Positions 5,647 to 13,694 of a stretch of 13,694 bases of DNA are shown here, piece after piece (within the stretch, counting starts at the first letter, position 1; each line of letters begins with the position of its first letter). The notes beneath the pieces were generated by a model. That model saw only the letters and a list, made by a program, of their open reading frames with translations, was not told the origin of the DNA and made no database searches. The stretch is from Ferruginibacter sp. Its GTDB lineage: Bacteria; Bacteroidota; Bacteroidia; Chitinophagales; Chitinophagaceae. The position numbers were made by a program, and so were the translations under genes. The stretch is from contig JANXTN010000172.1 in NCBI GenBank assembly GCA_025352435.1, forward strand, positions 1-13,694, written 5' to 3'.

Positions 5647-8229
5647 ATGAAAAAATTTATTCTTTTTCTTTTTCCTTTCATTATTCAATCTTCCCTATTT
5701 GGACAGGAGTTAAATTATTACTTGCCTGATAGTGTTACTTACAACAAAGCAATTCCTACCCCAAAAGATATTATTTTTCACAACCCGGGTGAATGGCATG
5801 TAACACATGATCGTCTGGTGAATTACATGAAAGCTATTGCAGCTGCAGCGCCTGACAGAGTGAAGCTGGAGACAATGGGTTTCACTTATGAAAACCGACC
5901 ACAGGTTTTGCTCATCATCACCTCTCCCAAAAACCAACAGCGTTTAGAAGAAATAAGACAACAACATTTATTATTATCAGACCCTACAAAATCTGCAGGC
6001 GTAGATATTGAAAAAATGCCAATAGTAGTTTGGATAGGGCATTCCATACATGGTAACGAACCGAGTGGCGCTAATGCAAGTCTTGTCAGTGCATATTATT
6101 TAGCGGCAGCTCAGGGGAAAAATATAGATGAATTACTGGATAACGTTGTCATCCTATTTGACCCATCGTTTAACCCTGATGGGTTACAACGCTTTTCTAC
6201 CTGGGCCAACCAGCATAAGAGCAAAAACTTGGTAAGTGATCCTAATTCCAGAGAATTTAATGAAGTGTGGCCCGGTGGTAGATTTAATCATTATTGGTTT
6301 GATTTGAACCGTGACTGGTTACCTGCCGTGCACATTGAAAGCCAGAACAGATTGACTTGGTTTCATAAATGGAAACCTAATATTCTTACAGATCATCACG
6401 AGCAGGGCAGCAATGCTACTTTCTTTTTTCAACCTGGTGTAGCTTCAAGAGTAAACCCACTTACCCCGCAAAAAAATCAGGAATTAACAGAGAAACTAGC
6501 AAAATTTCATGCTGCCTTTCTCGACCGAATCGGTTCTATGTATTTTACTAAAGAACGATACGATGATTTTTATTATGGCAAAGGTTCTACATATCCTGAC
6601 ATTAATGGTGCCGTAGGTATTTTGTTTGAGCAGGCTTCATCACGTGGACATTTACAGCAAACCACCAATGGCTTATTAAGTTTTCCATTCACTATAAAAA
6701 ATCAATTCACTACAGAACTTTCTACGCTTGAAGGTGCTAGGGTTTTAAGAAAAGAATTTTTACAATGGCAAAAAGATTTTTACAAAGAAGTTGTAAAAGA
6801 TGCAGCTGCAGACCCTGTAAAGGCCTATGTTTTTGGAGATAAAAATGATAAGGCTAAAACATTTCATTTTCTACAAATGTTGCAAAGGCAACAGATAAAT
6901 GTTTATAGCGTAAATTCTACCATCAAAGCTGAAGGAAATGATTTTACAAAAGATGGTAGCTACCTTGTTCCCACAAACCAAACACAGTACAAGGTAATTA
7001 AAACGATTTTTGAAAAGACCCTTAAATACAAAGACAGTTTGTTTTATGATATTACATCCTGGACAATGCCGCTTGCATTCGGTTTGCCATATGCAGAACT
7101 TGGCACTACTCAATTCAATATAAACCAACAGGGTGATAAAATAAGTCCGGTAAGCTTTCCAAATCAAAAAGTGGTTGGAAATAAGAGTAACGTTGGATAC
7201 ATTATGCAATGGGAGGGTTTGTATGCACCTGCAGCATTGTATGAATTACAGACAAACGATGTTTTCACTAAAGTTGCAGGCAACAAATTTTCAATAAATG
7301 TAAATGGGGCTTCCAAAAACTTCAATTATGGAAGTATCATTATTCCTATCCAATTACAAAAAGTGAACAGCGATAAAATTTTTGAATTGCTAAACAACGT
7401 TGCTGAAAAATACGGTGTAAATATTTATAGCGTACAAACCGGCAATGTAAATTCAGGTATAGATTTAGGAAGCAGCAGTATGTTACCTATAACCAAGCCT
7501 GAAATAGCAATGATAGTCGGCACAGGAGTGAATGCGACGGATGCCGGTGAAGTGTGGCATTTGCTAGATCAGAGAATGAACATCCCGGCTTCTCACTTAG
7601 AAGTGCCGATGTTCAACCGCGTTGAATTAAACAGATACAATACGATCATTATGGTGGGTGGTACTTATCCTGATTTAAATAAAGAAAAATTAAAAACCTG
7701 GACCCAGGCCGGTGGTACTTTGATATTAACCGAAGAAGCAATAACATGGGCTGCACAAAACGGCATCAGCGAGGTTAAGTTTAAAAAAGCAAAATCTGGA
7801 GTAGATAGTTTGGAGAGAGTGACTTACGTTGACAAAGAACAGATTGACGGAGCACAACAAATAGCAGGGGCAATATTCGGAGCCGATGTAGATCTAACAC
7901 ATCCTTTAGCATACGGCTACAATCAAAAAACAATCAGCCTTTTTAAGGCCAATAAAGTTTTTATGGAGAAAAGTAAAAACGCTTACGCCACACCATTTTA
8001 TTATGGAAGCAAACCCCTGCAAAGTGGCTGGGTAAGTAAGCAAAACGAAGATGCAATTAAAAATTCTGCTGCTGTAGTTGTAAATACTATTGGTAACGGA
8101 CGAATAATAAATATTGCCGATGATCCTAACTTCAGAGCTTTCTGGCTCGGCGGAGCAAAATTATTTTTGAATGCCATTTTCTTTGGAAGAAATATTGATG
8201 CGGCAAGTGGAAAGGCAGGCGGAGAATAA
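5647..8229 (+). CDS. Secreted M14 zinc carboxypeptidase with C-terminal amidotransferase-like domain
   Basis: An 860-residue exported protein. Residues 1-20 form a signal peptide ending SLFGQ. The M14 domain (about 45-370) carries the zinc motif HGNE (H135, E138), DLNRDW (219-224, whose N221-R222 match the substrate-binding Asn-Arg of carboxypeptidase A), a likely third zinc ligand in TDHHEQG (H250 or H251) and the likely catalytic glutamate in GILFEQASSRG (E329). Because all these residues are present, it is probably an active metallopeptidase. From about 616 on, EIAMIVGTGVNATDAGEVWHL and MVGGTYPDL resemble the class I glutamine amidotransferase-like domain found at the C-terminus of this M14 subgroup; I see no clear catalytic triad there. 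The substrate is unknown; scavenging of extracellular peptides is plausible. Its promoter is unclear: TAACTTTA at 5623-5630 is only an approximate -7 element. Confidence 0.9.
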   Translation: MKKFILFLFPFIIQSSLFGQELNYYLPDSVTYNKAIPTPKDIIFHNPGEWHVTHDRLVNYMKAIAAAAPDRVKLETMGFTYENRPQVLLIITSPKNQQRLEEIRQQHLLLSDPTKSAGVDIEKMPIVVWIGHSIHGNEPSGANASLVSAYYLAAAQGKNIDELLDNVVILFDPSFNPDGLQRFSTWANQHKSKNLVSDPNSREFNEVWPGGRFNHYWFDLNRDWLPAVHIESQNRLTWFHKWKPNILTDHHEQGSNATFFFQPGVASRVNPLTPQKNQELTEKLAKFHAAFLDRIGSMYFTKERYDDFYYGKGSTYPDINGAVGILFEQASSRGHLQQTTNGLLSFPFTIKNQFTTELSTLEGARVLRKEFLQWQKDFYKEVVKDAAADPVKAYVFGDKNDKAKTFHFLQMLQRQQINVYSVNSTIKAEGNDFTKDGSYLVPTNQTQYKVIKTIFEKTLKYKDSLFYDITSWTMPLAFGLPYAELGTTQFNINQQGDKISPVSFPNQKVVGNKSNVGYIMQWEGLYAPAALYELQTNDVFTKVAGNKFSINVNGASKNFNYGSIIIPIQLQKVNSDKIFELLNNVAEKYGVNIYSVQTGNVNSGIDLGSSSMLPITKPEIAMIVGTGVNATDAGEVWHLLDQRMNIPASHLEVPMFNRVELNRYNTIIMVGGTYPDLNKEKLKTWTQAGGTLILTEEAITWAAQNGISEVKFKKAKSGVDSLERVTYVDKEQIDGAQQIAGAIFGADVDLTHPLAYGYNQKTISLFKANKVFMEKSKNAYATPFYYGSKPLQSGWVSKQNEDAIKNSAAVVVNTIGNGRIINIADDPNFRAFWLGGAKLFLNAIFFGRNIDAASGKAGGE

Positions 8230-8324
8230 TTTCCAACGTTTGAAAGTTAATGCTAGCCCTGATGAACCGATTTTTTTACAATGTGAAATTATGATCGTGT
8301 AATTTTATGCTTCAATTTTATTAA

Positions 8325-9198
8325 ATGGAATTTATAGATTATTACAGCGTACTTGGTGTTCAAAAAAATGCAAGTGCAGATGATATAAAAAAAGCTTACA
8401 GAAAACTTGCAAAACAATTTCACCCTGATGCAAATCCTGACGATGCTTCTGCAAAGAAAAAGTTTCAGCAAATAAACGAGGCTAATGAAGTGTTGAGCGA
8501 TCCCGAAAACAGAAAAAAGTTTGATAAGTACGGCAAAGACTGGCAACACAGCGCAGCTTTTGAGCAACAGGCAAGGCAGCAACAGCAGTATGGGCAACAG
8601 TTTGGAGACTTTGAAAAATGAAGGTGGCTTTTCTGATTTTTTCTCCTCTATGTTTGGTGGCGGTGGAAGACGTGGTGGTGGCAGACAAAAAGGTCAGGAT
8701 ATAAATGCAACATTCCAACTAAACCTTACCGATGTTTTTACAACACATAAACAAACCATTACAGTTAATGGAAAGAACATTAGAATTACGATTCCGGCAG
8801 GTGTAGAGAACGGACAGGTAATTAAATTAAATGGTTATGGGCAGGCAGGAATGGGTGGCGGCGCTGCGGGAGATTTGTTTCTCACCTTTAAAATAAACAA
8901 CGATACTTTTTTTAAAAGAGTAGGCAATGATTTGCAGATAACGCAAGAAATAGATTTGTATACTGCTTTGCTTGGCGGAGATGTGAATCTCAATACGCTG
9001 CATGGCATGCTCAAACTTAAGGTAAAGCCCGAAACGCAGAACGGCACCAAGATACGTGTGAAAGGAAAAGGCTTTCCTGTATACAAACAGGATGCGGTTT
9101 TTGGAGATTTATATGTTACTTATAATGTAAAACTACCTTCAGCTTTGACTGAAAAAGAAATTGAACTTTTTAAAACACTTAAAAAATTAAGCGAATAA
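8325..9198 (+). pseudogene. CbpA-type J-domain co-chaperone, +1 frameshift
   Basis: J-proteins stimulate Hsp70 (DnaK) ATPase activity and hand over clients. The first frame (8325-8621, 98 residues) has a full J domain: [29 protein letters not shown] with HPD at 33-35, and [15 protein letters not shown]. It stops at TGA 8619-8621. The rest of the protein lies in the next frame (to 9198): a Gly/Phe-rich linker (GGFSDFFSSMFGGGGRRGGG), then the DnaJ C-terminal beta-domains (RITIPAGVENGQVIKLNGYG, GDLFLTFKI, LGGDVNLNTLHG, RVKGKGFP, GDLYVTYNVKLP). There is no cysteine-rich zinc domain, so it is a class B, CbpA-like protein. Removing one A from the A5 run at 8614-8618 joins the frames smoothly and gives about 290 residues, close to CbpA (about 306). 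An ATG at 8590 could start a C-terminal-only product. Mutation or a homopolymer sequencing error is more likely than recoding. Confidence 0.88.
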
Positions 9199-9221
9199 TA
9201 TTATCATTTAAATGATTATAG

Positions 9222-9250
9222 AAAGTGAAGCCTATTGCTTCACTTTTTTT
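9222..9250 (+). terminator. Intrinsic terminator after J-protein gene
   Basis: AAAGTGAAGC (9222-9231) pairs perfectly with GCTTCACTTT (9237-9246) around a five-base loop and is followed by further T residues. It isolates the efflux operon from upstream transcription. Confidence 0.87.
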
Positions 9251-9285
9251 GTGACATTAATTAATTATTACTAAAATAGTTTATT

Positions 9286-9318
9286 AAACTAACGTTTGGT
9301 TTTATCAAACAATTGTTT
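9286..9318. promoter_or_regulatory. Two AAAC-N4-GTTT operator candidates
   Basis: AAAC-TAAC-GTTT (9286-9297) and AAAC-AATT-GTTT (9307-9318) share the same outer half-sites. The second is a perfect 12-bp palindrome. Their starts are 21 bp apart, two helical turns, so two repressor dimers would bind the same DNA face. The first covers most of the -33 TTTG, and the second reaches the first base of the -7 element. TetR proteins usually bind short palindromes in their own promoter, so autoregulation by the adjacent TetR protein is the simplest reading. Confidence 0.65.
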
Positions 9319-9325
9319 AGTTTTG
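9295..9325 (+). promoter_or_regulatory. Promoter of tetR-tolC-emrAB operon
   Basis: TTTG (9295-9298), a 19-base spacer and TAGTTTTG (9318-9325) match the Bacteroidota sigma-A consensus at both elements. The transcript would start about 9331-9333, leaving a leader near 10 bases before the tetR ATG. Confidence 0.75.
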
Positions 9326-9341
9326 CTTTTTTAATTTAATA

Positions 9342-9971
9342 ATGGAAGTAAAAGATAAAAAGAAGCACATTTTAGATTCTGCGGAAAAACTTTTTGCGGT
9401 AAAAGGTTTCGAGGCTTCAACCGTAAGAGATATTGCGGATGAGGCTGGCGTAAACTTAGCCATGATCTCTTATTATTTTGGAAGCAAAGATAAAATGATG
9501 GAAAGCCTTTTTCAGGAAAGGATGATAAATACTAAATTAAAAGTGCAGCAACTTTTAAGCAATGAACACATTGCACCTTTTGGCAAAGTAGAAATTATGT
9601 TGGACGATTACATCAAAAAAGTAATTGAGAATCAATCTTTTTACAAAATACTGTTGTGCGAGCAGGTAATGAAGAAAAACCCAGAGATAATAAAAATGTT
9701 AAGGGAACTTAAGTTGGAATACGCAGCTATGTTTACTGAACTGGTGAAGGAGGGACAGAAGAAAAAGATTTTCAAAAAGAATGTAGATGTAGTGCTGGCG
9801 CTGAGTACAATGACGGGTATAGTTACACAAATCATCATCAACAAAGAGCACTATTGCGAGTTTAATAATCTGGAGGGGTTAGCTGATGATGACTTAAAAA
9901 ATTATCTCCACAAAAAATTATTAGATCATTTAAAAAATATTTTTAAAACAATTCTTGGATATGAATCATAG
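9342..9971 (+). CDS. TetR family transcriptional repressor
   Basis: A 209-residue regulator. The N-terminal TetR DNA-binding domain is clear: KKKHILDSAEKLFAVKGFEASTVRDIADEAGVN with the helix-turn-helix at about 27-46, ending in the typical ISYYFGSKDKMMESLF. The rest (about 60-209) is a helical ligand-binding and dimerisation region with no recognisable ligand signature. It is the first gene of an efflux operon and overlaps the tolC-like gene by 11 bases, so the two are translated from one mRNA. The twin dyads in its promoter suggest that it represses the whole operon and releases it when an exported compound binds. The inducer cannot be told from the sequence. Confidence 0.93.
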   Translation: MEVKDKKKHILDSAEKLFAVKGFEASTVRDIADEAGVNLAMISYYFGSKDKMMESLFQERMINTKLKVQQLLSNEHIAPFGKVEIMLDDYIKKVIENQSFYKILLCEQVMKKNPEIIKMLRELKLEYAAMFTELVKEGQKKKIFKKNVDVVLALSTMTGIVTQIIINKEHYCEFNNLEGLADDDLKNYLHKKLLDHLKNIFKTILGYES

Positions 9972-11265
9972 CATAAAACTAATATTGTTCTGCAGCTTAT
10001 GTATCTGCTTTTCGCAGTTGAATGCGCAGACCCAAAAATTAAGTTTACAACAGGCAATTGAATTGAGTATAAAAAACAGCAACAATTTAAAGATTGCTGA
10101 TTCAAAAGTGCTTCAGGCAAGTGCAGACCTTCAGGAAGCAAAAGACAGAAAATTACCGAACGCTTCTGTTTCCGCTAGTTATCTAAGATTAAGCAGTGCT
10201 AATGTTGATTTAAAATCTGCGCAAAACAGTAACAGACCTTCACCCAAAGTGAGCCAGGCACTTTATGGCATTGCAAACGTAACCTTGCCATTGTATGCAG
10301 GTGGCAGAATAAGATATGGAGTTGAATCTGCAGAATATTTGCAAAAAGCGGCAATGCTTAATGTTGAAAATGATAAGGAGGCAGTTGTTTATAATACCGT
10401 GCAGGCTTATACCAACTTGTATAAAGCATCTAAAACAATTGCAGTCATTCAGGAAAGTTTGAATGCTTCTATACAACGAGATTCATTGTTTTCAAGGCTT
10501 GAGCAAAACGGCATTTTAGCCCGAAATGATTTATTGAAAGCACAATTGACCACATCAAATATTGAATTGAGTTTACTCGATGCTCAAAATAATTTCAATA
10601 TTGCAGACATCAATATGGCATTAATGTTAGGGTTGCCTGAGAATACTTTGTTTGAAATAGACAGCAACTTTGTAAACGAAACACAACAGTTAAAGCCTTT
10701 TGTGGAAATGGAAACCATGGCTTTGCAGAACAGAAAAGATGTGCAGGCAATAGCATTTCAAAAGAAAGCCGCTGCTGTAGGAGTGAAAGTTGCAAAATCA
10801 GAAGCCTACCCTACTATTGCACTTACAGGTGGTTATATTGCTGCGGATATTCCTAAGTTATTGACCATTACAAATGCTGTAAACATTGGGCTTGGCATAC
10901 AATACAACATTTCTTCTCTCTGGAAAAACAATACTAAACTTACGCAGGCACGGGCAAGGGAAGTTCAGTTAAATGCTACGGAATCATTAATAAATGACGG
11001 TATCAAAATTCAACTGAATAAGGATTATCAAAATTACCTTTTTGCACAAAAAAAGATTGACGTATACGAAAAATCAATTTTGCAGGCGACAGAAAACTAT
11101 AGAATAACTAAAAATAAATACGATAACAATTTGGTTACTATCACGGATTTATTAGAAGCCGATGTATCGTTATTACAGGCAAAATTAAATGCGAGTGTCG
11201 CAAAAGCAGATGCAGCATTGGCTTACAACAAAATTTTATCAACAACAGGAACTTTATCAAAATAA
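9961..11265 (+). CDS. TolC-like outer membrane efflux protein
   Basis: The outer membrane channel of a tripartite exporter. It has 434 residues from the ATG at 9961; a TTG two codons upstream is less likely. Residues 1-23 are a signal peptide ending QLNAQ, with no lipobox at the cleavage site. The mature part has the two-fold outer membrane efflux protein (OEP) repeat: LSLQQAIELSIKNSNNLKIADSKV opens the first half; the second contains RKDVQAIAFQKKAAAVGVKVAKSEAYPTIALTGGY-type sequence and ends with TKNKYDNNLVTITDLLEADVSLLQAKLN, the usual final helix. Trimers would form an outer membrane barrel and a periplasmic alpha tunnel. It overlaps tetR by 11 bases and precedes the adaptor gene by 10 bases. 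Confidence 0.93.
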   Translation: MNHSIKLILFCSLCICFSQLNAQTQKLSLQQAIELSIKNSNNLKIADSKVLQASADLQEAKDRKLPNASVSASYLRLSSANVDLKSAQNSNRPSPKVSQALYGIANVTLPLYAGGRIRYGVESAEYLQKAAMLNVENDKEAVVYNTVQAYTNLYKASKTIAVIQESLNASIQRDSLFSRLEQNGILARNDLLKAQLTTSNIELSLLDAQNNFNIADINMALMLGLPENTLFEIDSNFVNETQQLKPFVEMETMALQNRKDVQAIAFQKKAAAVGVKVAKSEAYPTIALTGGYIAADIPKLLTITNAVNIGLGIQYNISSLWKNNTKLTQARAREVQLNATESLINDGIKIQLNKDYQNYLFAQKKIDVYEKSILQATENYRITKNKYDNNLVTITDLLEADVSLLQAKLNASVAKADAALAYNKILSTTGTLSK

Positions 11266-11275
11266 AAAAATAAAA

Positions 11276-12388
11276 ATGGCAACAGAAACAACTGAAGAAA
11301 AAACAACTGCAGTAGCACCTAAGAAAAAAAATATTGTTTTTCCTATTGTGCTCATTTTACTTGTAGGAGGCGGATTGTGGTTTGGTCTTACTAAATATTT
11401 TCACGGACAGAAGCATGAGGAAACAGATGATGCCCAGGTAGAAGCAAACATCAGCCCGGTGATCTCCAAAATATCAGGCTACGTGGCTGATGTAAAAGTG
11501 GAAGACAATCAATACGTAAAAAAAGGCGATACCCTCGTAGTGCTTGATCAGCGTGACTTAAGGATAGTATTGCAACAGGCGGAAGCAGCACTTGCAACTT
11601 CTAAAAGTAATTTAAATGCAGCACGGGCAACAGCAAATGCTGCGAGCCAAAATATTAATACTACAAGAGCTGCTATACAAACTGCAAGTGCACAAATAGA
11701 AGTTGCTAGAGTAAATGTAAACCGCACTACACAGGATTTACAGCGTTATGAAAATTTAATAAAAGATCATTCAATTACGCAACAACAATATGAGCAGGTA
11801 GTAGCTGCAAAACAAACTGCTGATAAACAACTTCAGGTTTTAATAGACCAAAAAAACCAGGCGGCTGCGCAAACCGGTGTCGTAACTTCTCAGAGTGCAG
11901 CAGTATCCCAACAAGGTGGTATAGCAGCATCAGTGATAAAGCAAAGAGAAGTAGATGTTGAAAATGCAAAACTGAATCTTTCGTACACAGTTATTACAGC
12001 ATCCGAGAGTGGCCTGGTTTCAAAAGTTCCTGTACAAAAGGGACAGTTTTTACAGGCGGGCTCTCAGCTTTTTAGTATTGTTTTAAGTAATGAAAAATGG
12101 GTAGTTGCAAACTTTAAAGAAACGCAATACAATAAAATGTTGGAAGGACAGAAAGTAACTGTACATGTAGATGCAATTCCTAATCACGATTTTGATGCAG
12201 TATTAAGTTCTTTTTCACCTGCTACAGGCTCTAGGTTTGCACTATTACCTGCGGATAATGCGAGTGGCAATTTTGTAAAGGTTGTTCAACGATTACCTGT
12301 AAAAATTGACTTCACGAACAAAGAAGATAGTCTTATAAAAAAACTTAGAGCAGGCATGAATGTAAATGTTGATGTGCATTTAAAATAG
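11276..12388 (+). CDS. emrA: HlyD/EmrA-type membrane fusion protein
   Basis: The periplasmic adaptor joining the inner membrane transporter to the TolC-like channel. It has 370 residues from the ATG at 11276; the frame is open further upstream but only inside the tolC-like gene. A short cytoplasmic tail is followed by one transmembrane helix (about 20-41, IVFPIVLILLVGGGLWFGLT). The first lipoyl half-motif (ISPVISKISGYVADVKVEDN, 59-78, then VKKGDTLVVLD) leads to a long Ala/Gln-rich alpha-helical hairpin (about 93-235). The second half-motif is at 243-262 (SESGLVSKVPVQKGQFLQAG). A beta-barrel domain closes the protein (WVVANFKETQYNKMLEGQKV and RLPVKIDF). The single N-terminal helix and the DHA2 transporter gene next to it point to the EmrA subgroup rather than the RND adaptors. 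Confidence 0.92.
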   Translation: MATETTEEKTTAVAPKKKNIVFPIVLILLVGGGLWFGLTKYFHGQKHEETDDAQVEANISPVISKISGYVADVKVEDNQYVKKGDTLVVLDQRDLRIVLQQAEAALATSKSNLNAARATANAASQNINTTRAAIQTASAQIEVARVNVNRTTQDLQRYENLIKDHSITQQQYEQVVAAKQTADKQLQVLIDQKNQAAAQTGVVTSQSAAVSQQGGIAASVIKQREVDVENAKLNLSYTVITASESGLVSKVPVQKGQFLQAGSQLFSIVLSNEKWVVANFKETQYNKMLEGQKVTVHVDAIPNHDFDAVLSSFSPATGSRFALLPADNASGNFVKVVQRLPVKIDFTNKEDSLIKKLRAGMNVNVDVHLK

Positions 12389-12437
12389 TATACCAACATT
12401 TGTGAAATCAAAAATCTTAAATACCACGTTTCTATAA

Positions 12438-13694
12438 ATGGAAGCATCTTCAAAAACTATACAACTACAACCACCACTAAAAGGAGGCTTGGCAGCTCCC
12501 AATTCACTTGTGGAATATGGAGCAAGACGTGCCATAATAACGCTTACAGCAATTCTTTGTGCCTTGCTAGAAATTGTGGACACAACTATTGTCAATGTGG
12601 CTTTGAACGATATGCGTGGCAACCTTGGTGCTACGCTTACAGAAATTGGATGGGTTGTCACTGCTTATGCAATCGGTAATGTAATCATAGTTCCTATGAC
12701 GAGCTGGTTATCTCAACAATTTGGTAGACGAAACTATTTTGCGGCATCTATCATCTTGTTTACCATCTGTTCTTTTCTTTGTGGTAATGCAACAAATATT
12801 TGGGAGTTGGTATTTTTCAGATTTTTACAGGGCCTTGGTGGAGGTGCTTTACTTGTTACATCTCAAACGATTATCACCGAATCTTATCCTATCGAAAAAA
12901 GAGGAATGGCCCAGGCTATTTATGGTCTTGGTGTTATTATCGGCCCCACTTTAGGTCCACCACTTGGTGGTTATATTGTTGAAAATTTTAGCTGGCCCTA
13001 TATATTTTACATTAATCTTCCTATCGGTATTATTGCAACATTAATGACGCTACAGTTTATTAAAAGCCCTGTGTATGCAGCAAAGAAATTAATAAATGAA
13101 ATTGATTGGCTTGGTATAGGTTTATTGGCAATTACAGTAGGTTCTTTACAGTATGTTCTAGAGCGTGGTCAGGAAGATGCCTGGCTGGAAAGCCCTGTTA
13201 TAGCAGCTTTGATAGTAACCGCAGTATTGGGCTTTTTCTTTTTTATATGGCGGGAGCTAAGCTATAAAAATCCTATAGTAGACTTACGGGTGCTTAAAAA
13301 TGGTAACCTTCGTATTGGAACAGTTATGAGTTTTATACTGGGCTTCGGTTTGTACGGCTCCACGTTTATAATTCCTTTATATACCCAGAGTGTTTTAGGA
13401 TGGACAGCTTATCAGGCAGGCGCATTACTTATTCCTGCTGCAATAATGACTGCCATTATGATGCCGATGATTGGAAAATTATTAACACGTGGCATTAAGC
13501 CTCAATACCTTGTTGCTTTCGGTATGCTCGTATTTTTTGTATATAGTATTTGGGGATTTAAAATTGTAACGCCGGATACCGGTAAAGACGATTTTTTTTG
13601 GATGTTAATTGCACGTGGTGTTGGCTTAGGATTATTATTTATTCCGATAACTGCATTGTCATTATCATCACTAAAAGGACAGGAAATCGGGCAG
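12438..13694 (+). CDS. emrB: EmrB/QacA-type DHA2 drug:H+ antiporter, 3' end cut by window
   Basis: The inner membrane pump of the operon, a major facilitator superfamily transporter driven by the proton gradient. The frame runs from the ATG at 12438 to the last base without a stop: 419 residues of a protein that usually has about 500-530. Family motifs are visible: LLEIVDTTIVNVALNDM in the first helix (DHA2 motif D1), SQQFGRRNYF after helix 2 (motif A, with Q in place of the usual aspartate), RFLQGLGGGAL in helix 4, and VIIGPTLGPPLGGYI in helix 5 (antiporter motif C). Many hydrophobic segments follow, as expected for 14 helices. It starts 49 bases after emrA with no terminator between. The first 25 residues are a soluble N-terminal extension rich in Pro and Gln. 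The exported substrate is unknown. Confidence 0.93.
   Translation, partial: MEASSKTIQLQPPLKGGLAAPNSLVEYGARRAIITLTAILCALLEIVDTTIVNVALNDMRGNLGATLTEIGWVVTAYAIGNVIIVPMTSWLSQQFGRRNYFAASIILFTICSFLCGNATNIWELVFFRFLQGLGGGALLVTSQTIITESYPIEKRGMAQAIYGLGVIIGPTLGPPLGGYIVENFSWPYIFYINLPIGIIATLMTLQFIKSPVYAAKKLINEIDWLGIGLLAITVGSLQYVLERGQEDAWLESPVIAALIVTAVLGFFFFIWRELSYKNPIVDLRVLKNGNLRIGTVMSFILGFGLYGSTFIIPLYTQSVLGWTAYQAGALLIPAAIMTAIMMPMIGKLLTRGIKPQYLVAFGMLVFFVYSIWGFKIVTPDTGKDDFFWMLIARGVGLGLLFIPITALSLSSLKGQEIGQ

Noticed and set aside
8619..8621. Programmed +1 frameshift at the TGA of the J-protein gene
   Set aside because: Kept only as a possibility: the slip codon AAA_T pairs poorly after slipping, and a one-base indel in A5 explains the data more simply.
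9203..9216. Perfect 14-bp palindrome ATCATTTAAATGAT after the J-protein gene
   Set aside because: Only A/T-rich sequence with no second copy nearby and no promoter; the terminator just after it explains the spacer better.
10240..10795. Minus-strand open frames inside the tolC-like gene
   Set aside because: They are antisense to well-conserved outer membrane efflux protein sequence and have no recognisable features.
12721..12982. Two short plus-strand open frames near the window end
   Set aside because: They are out-of-frame shadows of the DHA2 transporter gene, which is open from 12438 to the end of the window.

Overview
The window looks like chromosomal DNA of a Bacteroidota bacterium, most likely from the Chitinophagaceae. 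The clues are an A+T-rich genome, almost no Shine-Dalgarno sequences before genes, several promoter-like TTTG / TAnnTTTG pairs (the Bacteroidota sigma-A type), and protein families typical of the group: a HU-CCDC81/SPOR-like membrane protein, an M14 peptidase with a C-terminal amidotransferase-like domain, and a DUF1345 protein. The genus assignment is inference.

Layout. Positions 1-690 hold the 3' two-thirds of an IS110-family transposase gene on the minus strand. Its catalytic N-terminal DEDD domain is gone, and at the broken end it is joined to a G+C-rich non-coding block (about 620-813) with two strong hairpins. Next come a DUF1345 membrane protein (minus) and, divergently, smpB (plus), the tmRNA partner of ribosome rescue. 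smpB converges on a single-chain iron-sulfur L-serine dehydratase gene (minus) across a 135-bp spacer of 7-bp periodic repeats. Upstream of the dehydratase, behind a clear terminator, is a two-gene minus-strand unit: a small two-helix membrane protein and an FKBP-type prolyl isomerase lipoprotein.

From 4627 on, everything is on the plus strand: the HU/SPOR-like membrane protein with a good promoter and terminator; a large secreted M14 zinc carboxypeptidase-like protein; a CbpA-type J-domain co-chaperone gene broken by a +1 frameshift at an A5 run; and an efflux operon. The operon is tetR, tolC-like outer membrane channel, emrA/hlyD-like adaptor, emrB-like DHA2 transporter, the last cut by the window end. 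Together these would form an autoregulated tripartite drug or small-molecule exporter spanning both membranes. The tetR promoter carries two copies of the dyad AAAC-N4-GTTT, 21 bp apart, one touching each promoter element, which makes them convincing operator candidates.

I did not find a clearly new multi-gene system. The most notable points are the frameshifted J-protein, the twin operators, the decapitated IS110 copy fused to a hairpin-rich block, and the conserved terminal cysteine of the serine dehydratase. There is no tRNA, rRNA or CRISPR array that I can recognise, and no stretch over 300 bases lacks a gene.
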